NCBI RefSeq assembly: GCF_902459775.1
Contig: NZ_CABPSQ010000003.1
Location: forward strand, 1-64,000
DNA from: Pandoraea captiosa
GTDB taxonomy: Bacteria; Pseudomonadota; Gammaproteobacteria; Burkholderiales; Burkholderiaceae
Direction of reading: 5' to 3'
DNA length: 64,000 nucleotides
In this document: positions 8,842 through 17,483 of the stretch, in pieces
Layout of the letters: each line of letters starts with the position of its first letter
How positions within the stretch are numbered: the stretch's first letter is position 1
Notes under the pieces: model-generated
Database searches by the model: none
What the model was told of the DNA's origin: nothing
The model's input: the letters and a program-made list of their open reading frames with translations, nothing else
Made by a program: the position numbers and the translations under genes

Positions 8842-9744
8842 TTATCCCACCGTTTCCAGTATGCGCATCGAGAAGTCCGTCGCGCGCACATCCTTGGTCA
8901 GCCCGCCCACGGAAATCCGGTCGACGCCCGTCTCCGCAATCGCGCGCAGCGTTTCGAGATTGATGCCACCGGATGCCTCCAGCACGGCACGCCCATCCGC
9001 CACGCGCGCAGCTTCACGCATCATTTCCAGCGAGAAGTTATCGAGCAGAATCGACGTTGCACCGCATTCGAGCGCGGTGTCGAGTTCTTCGAGCGACTCC
9101 ACTTCGATCTGCACAGGCGCCCCATCGGCAAGACGATCCGCGTTGGCCAACACCTGACGAATACCACCTGCTGCCGCGATGTGATTTTCCTTGATGAGAA
9201 TGCCGTCGTAGAGCGCAAGACGCTGATTCGCCCCGCCGCCCACGCGCACCGCGAACTTTTGCGCCAAACGCAGCCCCGGCAAGGTCTTTCGCGTATCGAG
9301 CACGCGCGCCTTCGTCCCTTCCACGATATCCGCGTAGCGGCGCACTGCGGTAGCAACGCCCGAAAGCAACTGGAGGAAGTTCATCGACGTGCGCTCGCCC
9401 GTGAGCAACGCTCGCGCGGGGCCGTGAATATCGCAGACGGCAGCGCCGGGCGTCATGCGTTCGCCCTCGCGGTAATGCCACTGCACACGCACCGACGCAT
9501 CCACACCTTGCATGCAGCGCTCGAACCAGCGCACGCCACACAGCACCGCCGACTCTCGCACAATGACGCGGGCGTGGGCCATTTCGTCCGACGGCACAAG
9601 CAGCCCCGTGAGGTCGCCGCTCCCGATATCTTCCGCCAGTGCGTCACGCACATTGCGCGTAAGCGCGGCCTCTAGCGGCTCGCCGAACGTCGCGAACTCC
9701 GAAGAGAGGGCGTCGTCGGTACTCAACAATGTCGATTGCGTCAT
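8842..9744 (-). CDS. nadC: Nicotinate-nucleotide pyrophosphorylase (carboxylating), quinolinate phosphoribosyltransferase
   Basis: A 300-residue type II phosphoribosyltransferase that converts quinolinate and PRPP to nicotinate mononucleotide and CO2, the third step of de novo NAD synthesis. Key motifs are DTRKTLPGLR, ILIKENHIAA, the acidic VEVESLEELD-like strand (IEVESLEELDTAL) and the phosphate loop ASGGINLETLR. The ATG shares one base with the stop of nadA (TAATG), so the two are translationally coupled in the order nadA-nadC. The transcript ends at the bidirectional hairpin at 8764-8805. Confidence 0.97.
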   Translation of the reverse strand: MTQSTLLSTDDALSSEFATFGEPLEAALTRNVRDALAEDIGSGDLTGLLVPSDEMAHARVIVRESAVLCGVRWFERCMQGVDASVRVQWHYREGERMTPGAAVCDIHGPARALLTGERTSMNFLQLLSGVATAVRRYADIVEGTKARVLDTRKTLPGLRLAQKFAVRVGGGANQRLALYDGILIKENHIAAAGGIRQVLANADRLADGAPVQIEVESLEELDTALECGATSILLDNFSLEMMREAARVADGRAVLEASGGINLETLRAIAETGVDRISVGGLTKDVRATDFSMRILETVG

Positions 9745-10877
9745 TATGCGGGACCTACACCGGCAAACAGCGCGCCGTCGCGCGCAAAGTCACCGCTGGC
9801 ACGCACGTTTTGCTTGCGCGCTTCAGCGAACGTCAACATACGGTCGATACAGGTATGGGCGCGGCGGCCGATTTCCGGATCGACATGAATCTCGTTGGCG
9901 CCGGACTCCAGCACGTCAGCCAGATTCTGCAGGCTGTTCATCGCCATCCACGGGCAATGCGCGCAACTCTTGCACGTTGCACTGTTGCCGGCCGTCGGGG
10001 CCTCGATAAAACGCTTGCCCGGTGCTGCGGCGCGCATCTTGTGCAGAATGCCGTTATCGGTGGCCACGATGAATTCCGTCGCGTCCATGGTCTGTGCCGC
10101 CGCAATCATCTGCGACGTGGAACCCACGACGTCGGCCAGTTCAACGACCGCCGCCGGCGACTCCGGATGCACCAGAACCTTGGCGTTCGGATATTCGCGG
10201 CGCAGCAGTTCGAGCTCCGTGCCCTTAAACTCGTCGTGCACGAGGCAGGCGCCCTGCCACAGCAACATGTCCGCCCCGGTCTGCTTCTGAACGTAGCTGC
10301 CCAGATGGCGGTCCGGCGCCCACAGAATCTTTTTGCCCTGCGCGTGCAGGTGCGCCACGATCTCAAGTCCGATGGACGACGTGACCATCCAGTCCGCACG
10401 GGCCTTCACGGCAGCACTCGTGTTCGCATAGACAACGACCGTACGATCCGGATGCGCGTTACAGAACGCGGCAAACTCATCGGCAGGACAGCCCAGATCG
10501 AGCGAGCAGGTCGCGTCGAGATCGGGCATAAGGATGCGCTTTTCCGGACTAAGAATCTTCGATGTCTCGCCCATGAAGCGCACGCCGGCAACGACCAGCG
10601 TCTTCGCGGCGTGATTCCGGCCGAATCGCGCCATTTCCAGCGAGTCGGCCACGCAGCCGCCGGTCTCCTCGGCGAGGTCCTGCAAATCGGAATCGACATA
10701 GTAGTGGGCGACGAGCACGGCGTTCTGCTCGACGAGCAAACGCTTGATCTTCGCCTTGAGCGCCGCGCGCTGCTCCTGCGACGGCGCATCCGGGACGCGT
10801 GCCCAGGCTTGGGCAACACACGTGGCGCCGCTCGGTGCGGGGCGCTCGAATTCTACGGATTTGAGTGAGGCATTCAT
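9744..10877 (-). CDS. nadA: Quinolinate synthase NadA
   Basis: About 377 residues when started at the ATG at 10877 ([13 protein letters not shown]); the frame is open to 10913. It condenses iminoaspartate with dihydroxyacetone phosphate to quinolinate using a [4Fe-4S] cluster. Visible motifs are [50 protein letters not shown] and the C-terminal [15 protein letters not shown], which together supply the cluster cysteines. It is followed by nadC with a one-base overlap. The promoter must lie in the short stretch between 10877 and the desaturase terminator at 10912-10935. Confidence 0.97.
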   Translation of the reverse strand: MNASLKSVEFERPAPSGATCVAQAWARVPDAPSQEQRAALKAKIKRLLVEQNAVLVAHYYVDSDLQDLAEETGGCVADSLEMARFGRNHAAKTLVVAGVRFMGETSKILSPEKRILMPDLDATCSLDLGCPADEFAAFCNAHPDRTVVVYANTSAAVKARADWMVTSSIGLEIVAHLHAQGKKILWAPDRHLGSYVQKQTGADMLLWQGACLVHDEFKGTELELLRREYPNAKVLVHPESPAAVVELADVVGSTSQMIAAAQTMDATEFIVATDNGILHKMRAAAPGKRFIEAPTAGNSATCKSCAHCPWMAMNSLQNLADVLESGANEIHVDPEIGRRAHTCIDRMLTFAEARKQNVRASGDFARDGALFAGVGPA

Positions 10878-10911
10878 TTTCGCGTGGCCCGTGGGATAGG
10901 CCGGGAATGAC

Positions 10912-10935
10912 AAAACCCCGCCGTGGCGGGGTTTC
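10912..10935. terminator. Terminator of the desaturase transcript, just upstream of nadA
   Basis: A near-perfect hairpin AAAACCCCGCC-GT-GGCGGGGTTT with A and T runs on both sides. It lies 38 bases after the desaturase stop and 35 bases before the nadA ATG. Confidence 0.8.
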
Positions 10936-10972
10936 GATTATGCGTCAAAAACAGATTTCTGGCTGACTCCGT

Positions 10973-12169
10973 TCACGCGTAGCGGCGCAGACGCGTCGCA
11001 AATTCCTGCAATGCGTGAATGCCGCTCTGTTCGGCACGATGACACCAGTTCTGCAGTTGGCTGAGCAATTGCTCGCGCGAAGCGTTCGAGCGTTCCCAGA
11101 TGCCTGCCAGTTCGCTGCGCAGTTCGTAGTACGTCTTCACGGCGCTGCTGTGCGCGAAAATCTCGCCCAGTTGCTGCTTCTGCGGCTCTTGCAGCGATGC
11201 TTCGTCATGATGCAGCCACTTGCGCGCACCGCGGAACAGCTGATATTCGCCATGCTGACGCTTTTCCTTGAAGCGAGCCAGCTCTTCGCCGTAAGCGCGC
11301 TTGAAGGTCTTCGCGTAACGCGCCATCACTTCGTAACGATTCGAGAGCACGGCCTGCAACGTATCGTCGTCACATGCGGCCTTCACCTTCGAGAGCTTCG
11401 GCGTCGGGGCGATCTTCTTCACCTTCGCCAGGCCCACGAACGACAGCGTACGGATATACAGCCAGCCGATGTCGAACTCGTACCACTTGTTCGACAGCTT
11501 GGCCGACGTGGCGTACGTGTGATGGTTGTTGTGCAGTTCTTCACCGCCGATGATGATGCCCCACGGCAGCAGGTTCGTCGAAGCGTCGGCACAGTTGAAG
11601 TTACGGTAGCCCCAGTAGTGGCCCAGGCCGTTGACGACACCGGCTGCCCAGAACGGAATCCACACCATCTGCACTGCCCACACCGTCAGGCCGATGGCGC
11701 CGAACAGCGCGATGTCGATGATCATCATCATGCTGATGCCGAGAATCGGGAAACGCTTGTAGACGTTGTTCTCGATCCAGTCGTTCGGCGTGCCGTGGCT
11801 GAACTTGCGCAGGGTTTCTTCGTTTTTGGCTTCGGCGCGATAGAGTTCGGCGCCCTCGGCCAGCACCTTCCACAGGCCGCGCGTTTGCGGGCTATGCGGG
11901 TCTTCCGGCGTTTCGCACTTGGCGTGGTGCTTGCGGTGGATGGCAGCCCATTCGCTCGTGATCATGCCCGTGGTCATCCACAGCCAGAGACGGAAGAAAT
12001 GGGCGACGATCGGATGCACGTCGAGCGCTCGGTGCGCCTGGCAACGGTGCAAATAAATCGTCACGGCGGCGATCGTCACATGGGTGACGGCCAGCGTGAA
12101 GAAAAAGATCTTCCAGCCGCTCCAGTCGAGCAGGCCGGTCGAGAGAAATCCAAGGAGACTGTCCAGCAA
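10973..12169 (-). CDS. Membrane fatty-acid (acyl-CoA/acyl-lipid) desaturase
   Basis: A 398-residue membrane di-iron desaturase. All three histidine boxes are present: HRCQAH (HX4H) near residue 41, HRKHH near residue 78 and HNNHH near residue 215, set among hydrophobic segments. Such enzymes introduce a cis double bond, usually delta-9, into membrane fatty acids and help adjust membrane fluidity. The start is a TTG (12167-12169) preceded by GGAG at a seven-base spacing; no better in-frame ATG exists upstream. A soluble C-terminal region of about 140 residues follows the catalytic domain. The substrate form is not decidable from sequence. Confidence 0.9.
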   Translation of the reverse strand: MLDSLLGFLSTGLLDWSGWKIFFFTLAVTHVTIAAVTIYLHRCQAHRALDVHPIVAHFFRLWLWMTTGMITSEWAAIHRKHHAKCETPEDPHSPQTRGLWKVLAEGAELYRAEAKNEETLRKFSHGTPNDWIENNVYKRFPILGISMMMIIDIALFGAIGLTVWAVQMVWIPFWAAGVVNGLGHYWGYRNFNCADASTNLLPWGIIIGGEELHNNHHTYATSAKLSNKWYEFDIGWLYIRTLSFVGLAKVKKIAPTPKLSKVKAACDDDTLQAVLSNRYEVMARYAKTFKRAYGEELARFKEKRQHGEYQLFRGARKWLHHDEASLQEPQKQQLGEIFAHSSAVKTYYELRSELAGIWERSNASREQLLSQLQNWCHRAEQSGIHALQEFATRLRRYA

Positions 12170-12488
12170 AATATCACTCCAAACTAATCAATACGGTAGC
12201 CATCACGGCAAAGCATCAAGCGCCGTGTCTTGTCTTGTCGGGCCGAAGCGGCCTTCGTTGGCCGTCGCGTCAGGTCTCGTTCAAGTCTCGTTCTTGCGCT
12301 CGCTTGACGCTTGGATTCGCTGGAGGTCGGCAAGTTGCGGATGCCGGGGCGATATGGGCGGAAAACGTGCCAGTGAACGTCTGGTTTTTTTGGTTTGGGA
12401 CGCATTTTACCCGACCCACCGGTGCCCGTGTGTAGCCTTGCAGCCACGCATTTTGTCGCAGGTCAACCCGTCGCTTAGGTAAAAACGT
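12170..12488. other. Gap between mscS and the desaturase gene
   Basis: About 320 bases that must carry the desaturase promoter (minus strand). A possible -10 TAAAAT lies near 12405-12410 on the minus strand without a good -35. No gene, terminator or clear operator was seen. Internal GTCTCGTTC-like short repeats occur around 12270-12295. Confidence 0.4.
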
Positions 12489-13910
12489 CTATCCGGCCTT
12501 CTTTTCGGCGTCATTCGCCTGCGCAGACGCCGTTTTTGACGTCAAATCAGGAGATTCTTCCAATAAATCAGGATGTTGGATCGATTGGGGCGCTTGTGCA
12601 GGAATGCCATCCGCCCAGTCGTTCAGGATACGTATTTCGCGCTGGGCATACGGAATTTCAATACCGTGCTCGCGAAATGTGCGCCAAATCCGCAAATTGA
12701 TGGTCGAACGGATCGCGCCGCTGCCCTGAGCGGGGTCCTGCACCCAGAAGCCCATTTCCAGATCCATCCCATCTGCACCGAAATTCAGCAGCAACGCCGA
12801 GGGGGCCGGGTCCGCAAGCACGCGGGGAATGCCTTCCGCCGCCTTGAGCATCAACGACATCGCCAGTTCGACGTCCGCGCTGTACGCCACCTGCACGTTG
12901 ACCTTGGCGCGCCCGCGCGTCTCCGTGAAGGAGTGGTTCTGAACGACGTTCGTCACCAGTTGCTCATTGGGGACCAGCGCTTCGACGCCATCCAGGCCGC
13001 GCACGACCGAATACCGCGTGTTGATTTGCGAGACGGTGCCGTGATACGTCGACACGGTAATCAGGTCGCCGATCCGCACGGAGCGATCGAGCAGGATGAT
13101 GAAGCCCGACACGAGGTTGGACGCGATTTTCTGCAAGCCGAACCCCAAGCCCACGCCGAGCGCCCCGCCGAACACACCGAGCACCGTGATGTCGATGCCG
13201 ACGAACGACAGCGTGGCCAGCACGGCGATCAGCGTCAGCAGCCCCTTGACCAGGCGCGAGAGCACGACCTTCAGGTTGCCGTCGAGCGTGGTCGTTCGCA
13301 TGATCCGGTCTTCGATCAGCGAACCGACCCACATCGCGAGCACCAGCGTCACGCCGACCCAGAGCAGGCCCGACAGAATCGAGAGCAGCGTCAGATGACT
13401 CGTGCCGACGGCGAACTTCACGCTGGCGAGCCACTTGAGGATGTCGTCGTGAACGCCGAGCACGTAGGCCAGCATGGAGAACCACGCCAGCGTCGTGAAG
13501 ACACGCTCGAAGACCTTGAGCAACCCTGAGGCGTGCGGCGATGAGGCAAACAGCCGACGTGCGAAGTAGAACGCCAGATAGATGAGCGCCGTGCCGAACA
13601 GCGGCACTTCCGCGAGCATCAGCAGCGAGACGTGCGTGTACTGTTGCAGTACCACGCGCGTGAGCGCGACGCACATCCAGCCGAACATCGGAAAGAATGA
13701 GCGACGCAGGCTCGACGACCCCGCCCGACGCGCCGGCGCAACGCGCTCGAAATGGCGATCGAGCCGGCCGGTCATCCACCGGCGCAGCACCCAGGCGAGC
13801 GCGAGCGCGCCCACGAGCGCGACGACCTGCCAGACGATTTGCGGATCGCCGAAGTCGCGAACGACATCCCGCACCAGCCTCGCAAAAGTCGGACTTTCCT
13901 GCATCGCCAT
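12489..13910 (-). CDS. MscS-family mechanosensitive ion channel
   Basis: A 473-residue protein with several N-terminal membrane segments (residues about 20-200) leading into the MscS pore helix and beta domain. Recognisable stretches are VLGVFGGALGVGLGFGLQKIASN, typical of the pore-lining helix TM3, and RSVRIGDLITV, which starts the beta domain. A C-terminal alpha/beta domain and an Ala/Lys-rich tail follow. Such channels open under membrane tension to release solutes during hypo-osmotic shock. The ATG has AGAAGGGAT upstream. It is longer than E. coli MscS (286 residues), nearer to YnaI/YbdG-sized paralogues, so I assign no specific symbol. Confidence 0.9.
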   Translation of the reverse strand: MAMQESPTFARLVRDVVRDFGDPQIVWQVVALVGALALAWVLRRWMTGRLDRHFERVAPARRAGSSSLRRSFFPMFGWMCVALTRVVLQQYTHVSLLMLAEVPLFGTALIYLAFYFARRLFASSPHASGLLKVFERVFTTLAWFSMLAYVLGVHDDILKWLASVKFAVGTSHLTLLSILSGLLWVGVTLVLAMWVGSLIEDRIMRTTTLDGNLKVVLSRLVKGLLTLIAVLATLSFVGIDITVLGVFGGALGVGLGFGLQKIASNLVSGFIILLDRSVRIGDLITVSTYHGTVSQINTRYSVVRGLDGVEALVPNEQLVTNVVQNHSFTETRGRAKVNVQVAYSADVELAMSLMLKAAEGIPRVLADPAPSALLLNFGADGMDLEMGFWVQDPAQGSGAIRSTINLRIWRTFREHGIEIPYAQREIRILNDWADGIPAQAPQSIQHPDLLEESPDLTSKTASAQANDAEKKAG

Positions 13911-13973
13911 ATCCCTTCTTCTCTCTTTTCTTGTCGTTTGCCGATATCAGGTGACGCGGCACATCCCCGGCGC

Positions 13974-15443
13974 TCAGGCCTTGGCCGCCGGACGACGCTC
14001 GAACACGGCGGCAAAAAAACCATCCGTTGCGTTGCGATGCGGCAGCAATTCGAGATACTTGCCCGTGTCAAGGCCGATTTTCTGCGACGCCAGAAGTTCG
14101 TTCGCCGGCAGCAGGACGAAGTCGGGATGCGCGGCGGCGAATGCCTCGGCAATCGCGCTGTTCTCCTCCGTCAACAAGCTGCACGTGGCGTACACGAGAC
14201 GGCCGCCCGGCTTCACCAGGCGCGCCGCGCTCGCGAGAATCGACGCCTGCTTCTGCGTTAGTTCCTCGACGGATTGCGGCGACTGGCGCCACTTCAGATC
14301 CGGGTTGCGACGCAGTGTACCGAGGCCGCTGCACGGCGCGTCGACCAGCACACGGTCGATCTTGCCCGCCAGACGCTTGATCTTGCTGTCGTTCTCGCTA
14401 TCGATCATCACCGGATAGACGTTGGACAGGCCACTGCGCGCCAGACGCGGCTTGAGCTTCGCGAGCCGCTTTTCCGACACGTCGAAAGCATAGAGTCGGC
14501 CGGTCGAGCGCATCTGCGCACCGATGGCGAGGGTCTTGCCGCCCGCGCCCGCACAGAAATCGACGATCATCTCGCCCCGGCGCGGCGCGACCAGTTGGCA
14601 CAGCAACTGGCTGCCTTCGTCCTGCACTTCGATGGCGCCGGACATGAACAGCGGGTGCTTTTGCAGTGCCGGCTTGCCCGACAGGCGAATGCCGTTGGGG
14701 GCCAGCGGCGTGGGCTCGGCCGAAAAACCGTCTTCGCGCAGCTTGGCAAGCACGTCGTCGCGCGTGGCCTTGATGAGGTTGACGCGACAGTCCAGCGGCG
14801 CGGGCTGGTTCAGTGCCGCGGCCAGAGATTCGAGCTCGCTCGCGTCGAAACGCCTGGCCAGTCGGTCGTACAACCACTCCGGCAAGTTAGTGCGCACTCG
14901 CGGCGAAAGGCTTGCCGGATCGATCTGACCGACGTGTTCGAGCCAGGCGGCCTCGTCAGGCGTCGCCACCAGTTCGACCGAGGCGATACCGCGCGTGAAC
15001 GCCAGACCGAGCAACGCCAGACGGCGCTCCTGCGACCCCGTGCCGCTCACGGCATGCTGGCCGAATTCGAGCTTGCGACGCAGGATGGCGAACACCGTCT
15101 CGGCGAGCACGCCGCGCTCACGGTGCCCCAGTTTGTCGTTGGCACGGAAGTACGTGCTCACCAGCGTGTCGGCCGGACCGGTAAACGTCAGCACGCTGCC
15201 GAGCAGCCGCTGCGTATGTTCGAACAGGGCGGGCGGCAGACGCTCGCCGCGCATGCCGACGCCGCCCACGACGGTCGGCGCGTCCTGACGGCGATCGTTG
15301 CGCGAACGGTCGTAGCGATCGGGGCGAACGTAATGACGGTCGTTACCGCCCTTGGCGCCGTGACGGGTGTCGGAAGAACGGCCACCGGAGCGGTTACCGG
15401 ATTGATGGGCGCCATCGCGGCGCTGGGTCGGGCGGGTGCTCAT
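13974..15443 (-). CDS. RsmB/NOP-family RNA (cytosine-5)-methyltransferase
   Basis: A 489-residue SAM-dependent RNA m5C methyltransferase. Residues 1-50 are an Arg/Gly/Asp-rich disordered tail. A NusB-like and PUA-like middle leads to the catalytic Rossmann domain with motif I VDFCAGAGGKTLAI, motif IV DAPCSGLGTLRRNPD and motif VI YATCSLLTEEN, which carry the two catalytic cysteines. The family modifies 16S rRNA (C967 for RsmB). Whether this is the true RsmB or a paralogue cannot be settled here; true rsmB often lies beside fmt. Its ATG overlaps the purN stop (ATGA), so it is translated after purN. Confidence 0.88.
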   Translation of the reverse strand: MSTRPTQRRDGAHQSGNRSGGRSSDTRHGAKGGNDRHYVRPDRYDRSRNDRRQDAPTVVGGVGMRGERLPPALFEHTQRLLGSVLTFTGPADTLVSTYFRANDKLGHRERGVLAETVFAILRRKLEFGQHAVSGTGSQERRLALLGLAFTRGIASVELVATPDEAAWLEHVGQIDPASLSPRVRTNLPEWLYDRLARRFDASELESLAAALNQPAPLDCRVNLIKATRDDVLAKLREDGFSAEPTPLAPNGIRLSGKPALQKHPLFMSGAIEVQDEGSQLLCQLVAPRRGEMIVDFCAGAGGKTLAIGAQMRSTGRLYAFDVSEKRLAKLKPRLARSGLSNVYPVMIDSENDSKIKRLAGKIDRVLVDAPCSGLGTLRRNPDLKWRQSPQSVEELTQKQASILASAARLVKPGGRLVYATCSLLTEENSAIAEAFAAAHPDFVLLPANELLASQKIGLDTGKYLELLPHRNATDGFFAAVFERRPAAKA

Positions 15444-16099
15444 GCGTCCTCACCAAAAAGCCATTGCGAATCTTGCGAATCGGAAGTGCCGTCGGCACGC
15501 GCGGTGACCGTCACGCGGCCGTCGGCCACGACCAGTCGGTCTTCGACGAACCAGCGTACGGCACGCGGATAGATGATGTGTTCGAGCGGCAGAATACGCT
15601 CGGCCAGTGTCTCGGGCGTGTCGCCCGCCAGCACGGGAATGGCCGTTTGCACGACATAGGGGCCGTGATCGAGCTCGGCGGTCACGAAATGCACCGTCGC
15701 ACCAACGATCTTGCAGCCGGCTTCCAGCGCACGGGCATGCGTTTGCAGGCCCGGGAAGGCGGGCAGGAGCGACGGATGAATATTGATGAGCCGACCGGCG
15801 TAGCGCTCGGTGAATGCCGGCGTGAGAATGCGCATGAACCCCGCGAGCACGACGAGATCCGGCGCATGGCGATCGATCTCGGCGGCGAGTTCGGCGTCGA
15901 AGACTTCCCGGGTCTTGCCCCGGCTGGGAACGACGGCGGTGGGAATGCCGTTTTCCTGGGCGAACGCCAGGCCTTCGGCCTCGGGACGATTGGCGACAAC
16001 GGCGGCCACGCGGGCCGGCCAGCCTTCTGCGGTACAGGCCCGGACGATGGCTTGCATGTTGCTGCCTCGCCCGGAAATCAGGATGACAATGTTCTTCAT
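15440..16099 (-). CDS. purN: Phosphoribosylglycinamide formyltransferase PurN
   Basis: A 219-residue enzyme that transfers a formyl group from 10-formyl-THF to GAR in purine synthesis. It opens with MKNIVILISGRGSNMQAIV, the phosphate-binding P-loop of the family. The catalytic Asn/His/Asp set is in LINIHPSLLPAFPGLQTHARAL and TVHFVTAELDHGPYVVQ. The length matches GART transformylase. It overlaps the following methyltransferase gene by four bases and is divergent from ribF. Confidence 0.97.
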   Translation of the reverse strand: MKNIVILISGRGSNMQAIVRACTAEGWPARVAAVVANRPEAEGLAFAQENGIPTAVVPSRGKTREVFDAELAAEIDRHAPDLVVLAGFMRILTPAFTERYAGRLINIHPSLLPAFPGLQTHARALEAGCKIVGATVHFVTAELDHGPYVVQTAIPVLAGDTPETLAERILPLEHIIYPRAVRWFVEDRLVVADGRVTVTARADGTSDSQDSQWLFGEDA

Positions 16100-16312
16100 C
16101 GCCGGATTTTATCATTGGCGCGGCGCACCAGACAGCGCGATGCGCGCCGCGATGGCCCCGAAGCGTTTATAATTCAACGTTCTGCGGCGCCGCAATGTCG
16201 GATCGGCCGTCCTGCGCCGGCCGGTTCCGCCCGCCGCACAGGCCGCCGGGTCCTGCCCGCCACGCCGCGCGGTTCACTCAATATCAACGTCCTGTTCTGA
16301 CGCTTCCTTATC

Positions 16313-17305
16313 GTGCGAGTCTTCCGGGGTCTACCCAACGCGCAAAGCAAAGCGCCCTGCGTGCTGACGATCGGCAATTTCGACGGCGTGCACCTGGGCC
16401 ACCAGGCACTGCTCGCGCGCGTGCGCGCGGCGGCGGCTGCGCGCGGCTTGCCGGTATGCGTGATGACGTTCGAGCCGCATCCCCGCGAATATTTCACCCC
16501 CGATCGGGCCCCCGCGCGCATCTCCAACCTGCGCGACAAGTTCGAGGCGCTGCGTGCGCACGGCGTCGACCGTCTGGTGGTGGAGCACTTCAACGCCCAC
16601 TTCGCCGGTCAGTCGCCCGAGGATTTCGTGCGCAACATCATCGTCGACGGCCTGCACACCCGCTGGCTGCTCGTGGGCGACGACTTCCGCTTCGGCGCCA
16701 AGCGCGCGGGCGACATCGAATATCTGCGTGACGCCGGGCGTCGCTTCGACTTCGTGGTCGAACAGATGCCGACGATCGCGCACGACGGCGTGCGCATTTC
16801 CAGCTCGGAAGTGCGCAGCGCGCTTGCCGAGGGCAACTTCGAGCGCGCCCATGCGCTGCTCGGTCGTCCGTACGCCATTACCGGCCACGTCGTGCATGGC
16901 ATGAAGCTCGGCCGCAAGCTCGGCTTCCCGACGCTCAACCTGCGCATTGCCCACAAGCACCCCGCCCTGACGGGCATTTTCGTGGTGCAGGTGCATGGTC
17001 TGGCGGACAAACCGCTGCCGGCCGTGGCAAGCCTCGGCCTGCGCCCGACCGTGGACGATTCCGGCCGCGTGCTCCTGGAAGTGCATCTGCTCGACTTCGT
17101 TGGCGATTGCTACGGCAAGCTGGTGCGCGTGGAATTTTTGCAGAAGCTGCGTGACGAAGCGAAATTCGACGGGCTGGCAGAGCTCGAAGCCGCCATCGCG
17201 CAGGACACGCGCGAGGCCCGCGCGTATTTCGCCCACGCGCTCGACGCCAACGGCCCGAGCGCACGACGCGACTTCGCCACCTCGGCTACCGACCGAATTA
17301 GTTGA
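16313..17305 (+). CDS. ribF: Bifunctional riboflavin kinase / FAD synthetase RibF
   Basis: A 330-residue enzyme that phosphorylates riboflavin to FMN and adenylates FMN to FAD. The N-terminal nucleotidyltransferase carries the HxGH-type motif in [15 protein letters not shown] and later [13 protein letters not shown]. The C-terminal flavokinase carries [14 protein letters not shown] and [11 protein letters not shown]. The start is a GTG at 16313. It lies ahead of ileS-lspA, a conserved proteobacterial order. The 213-base divergent gap to purN has a TATAAT at 16168-16173 that may serve as a -10. No FMN riboswitch structure was recognised there. Confidence 0.96.
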   Translation: MRVFRGLPNAQSKAPCVLTIGNFDGVHLGHQALLARVRAAAAARGLPVCVMTFEPHPREYFTPDRAPARISNLRDKFEALRAHGVDRLVVEHFNAHFAGQSPEDFVRNIIVDGLHTRWLLVGDDFRFGAKRAGDIEYLRDAGRRFDFVVEQMPTIAHDGVRISSSEVRSALAEGNFERAHALLGRPYAITGHVVHGMKLGRKLGFPTLNLRIAHKHPALTGIFVVQVHGLADKPLPAVASLGLRPTVDDSGRVLLEVHLLDFVGDCYGKLVRVEFLQKLRDEAKFDGLAELEAAIAQDTREARAYFAHALDANGPSARRDFATSATDRIS

Positions 17306-17483
17306 TCTTCGCCCGCGAGCGTCGGCGCCAAGCGCCTCGCGCGCGGTCCGCCGCCTCTGGCACCTGCCCGGGCGTCGCTTTGCCGGCCTCAGAACACGTC
17401 AGGTGCGTCAGGCACCAAGGCCCAAGTCGACGTCACCGGCGCGAGCGCCCCACACCGACATTCAAAATTCGAAGCGTTGCACC

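Noticed and set aside
16190-16312. FMN riboswitch ahead of ribF
   Set aside because: No conserved RFN element stems could be recognised in this short divergent gap.
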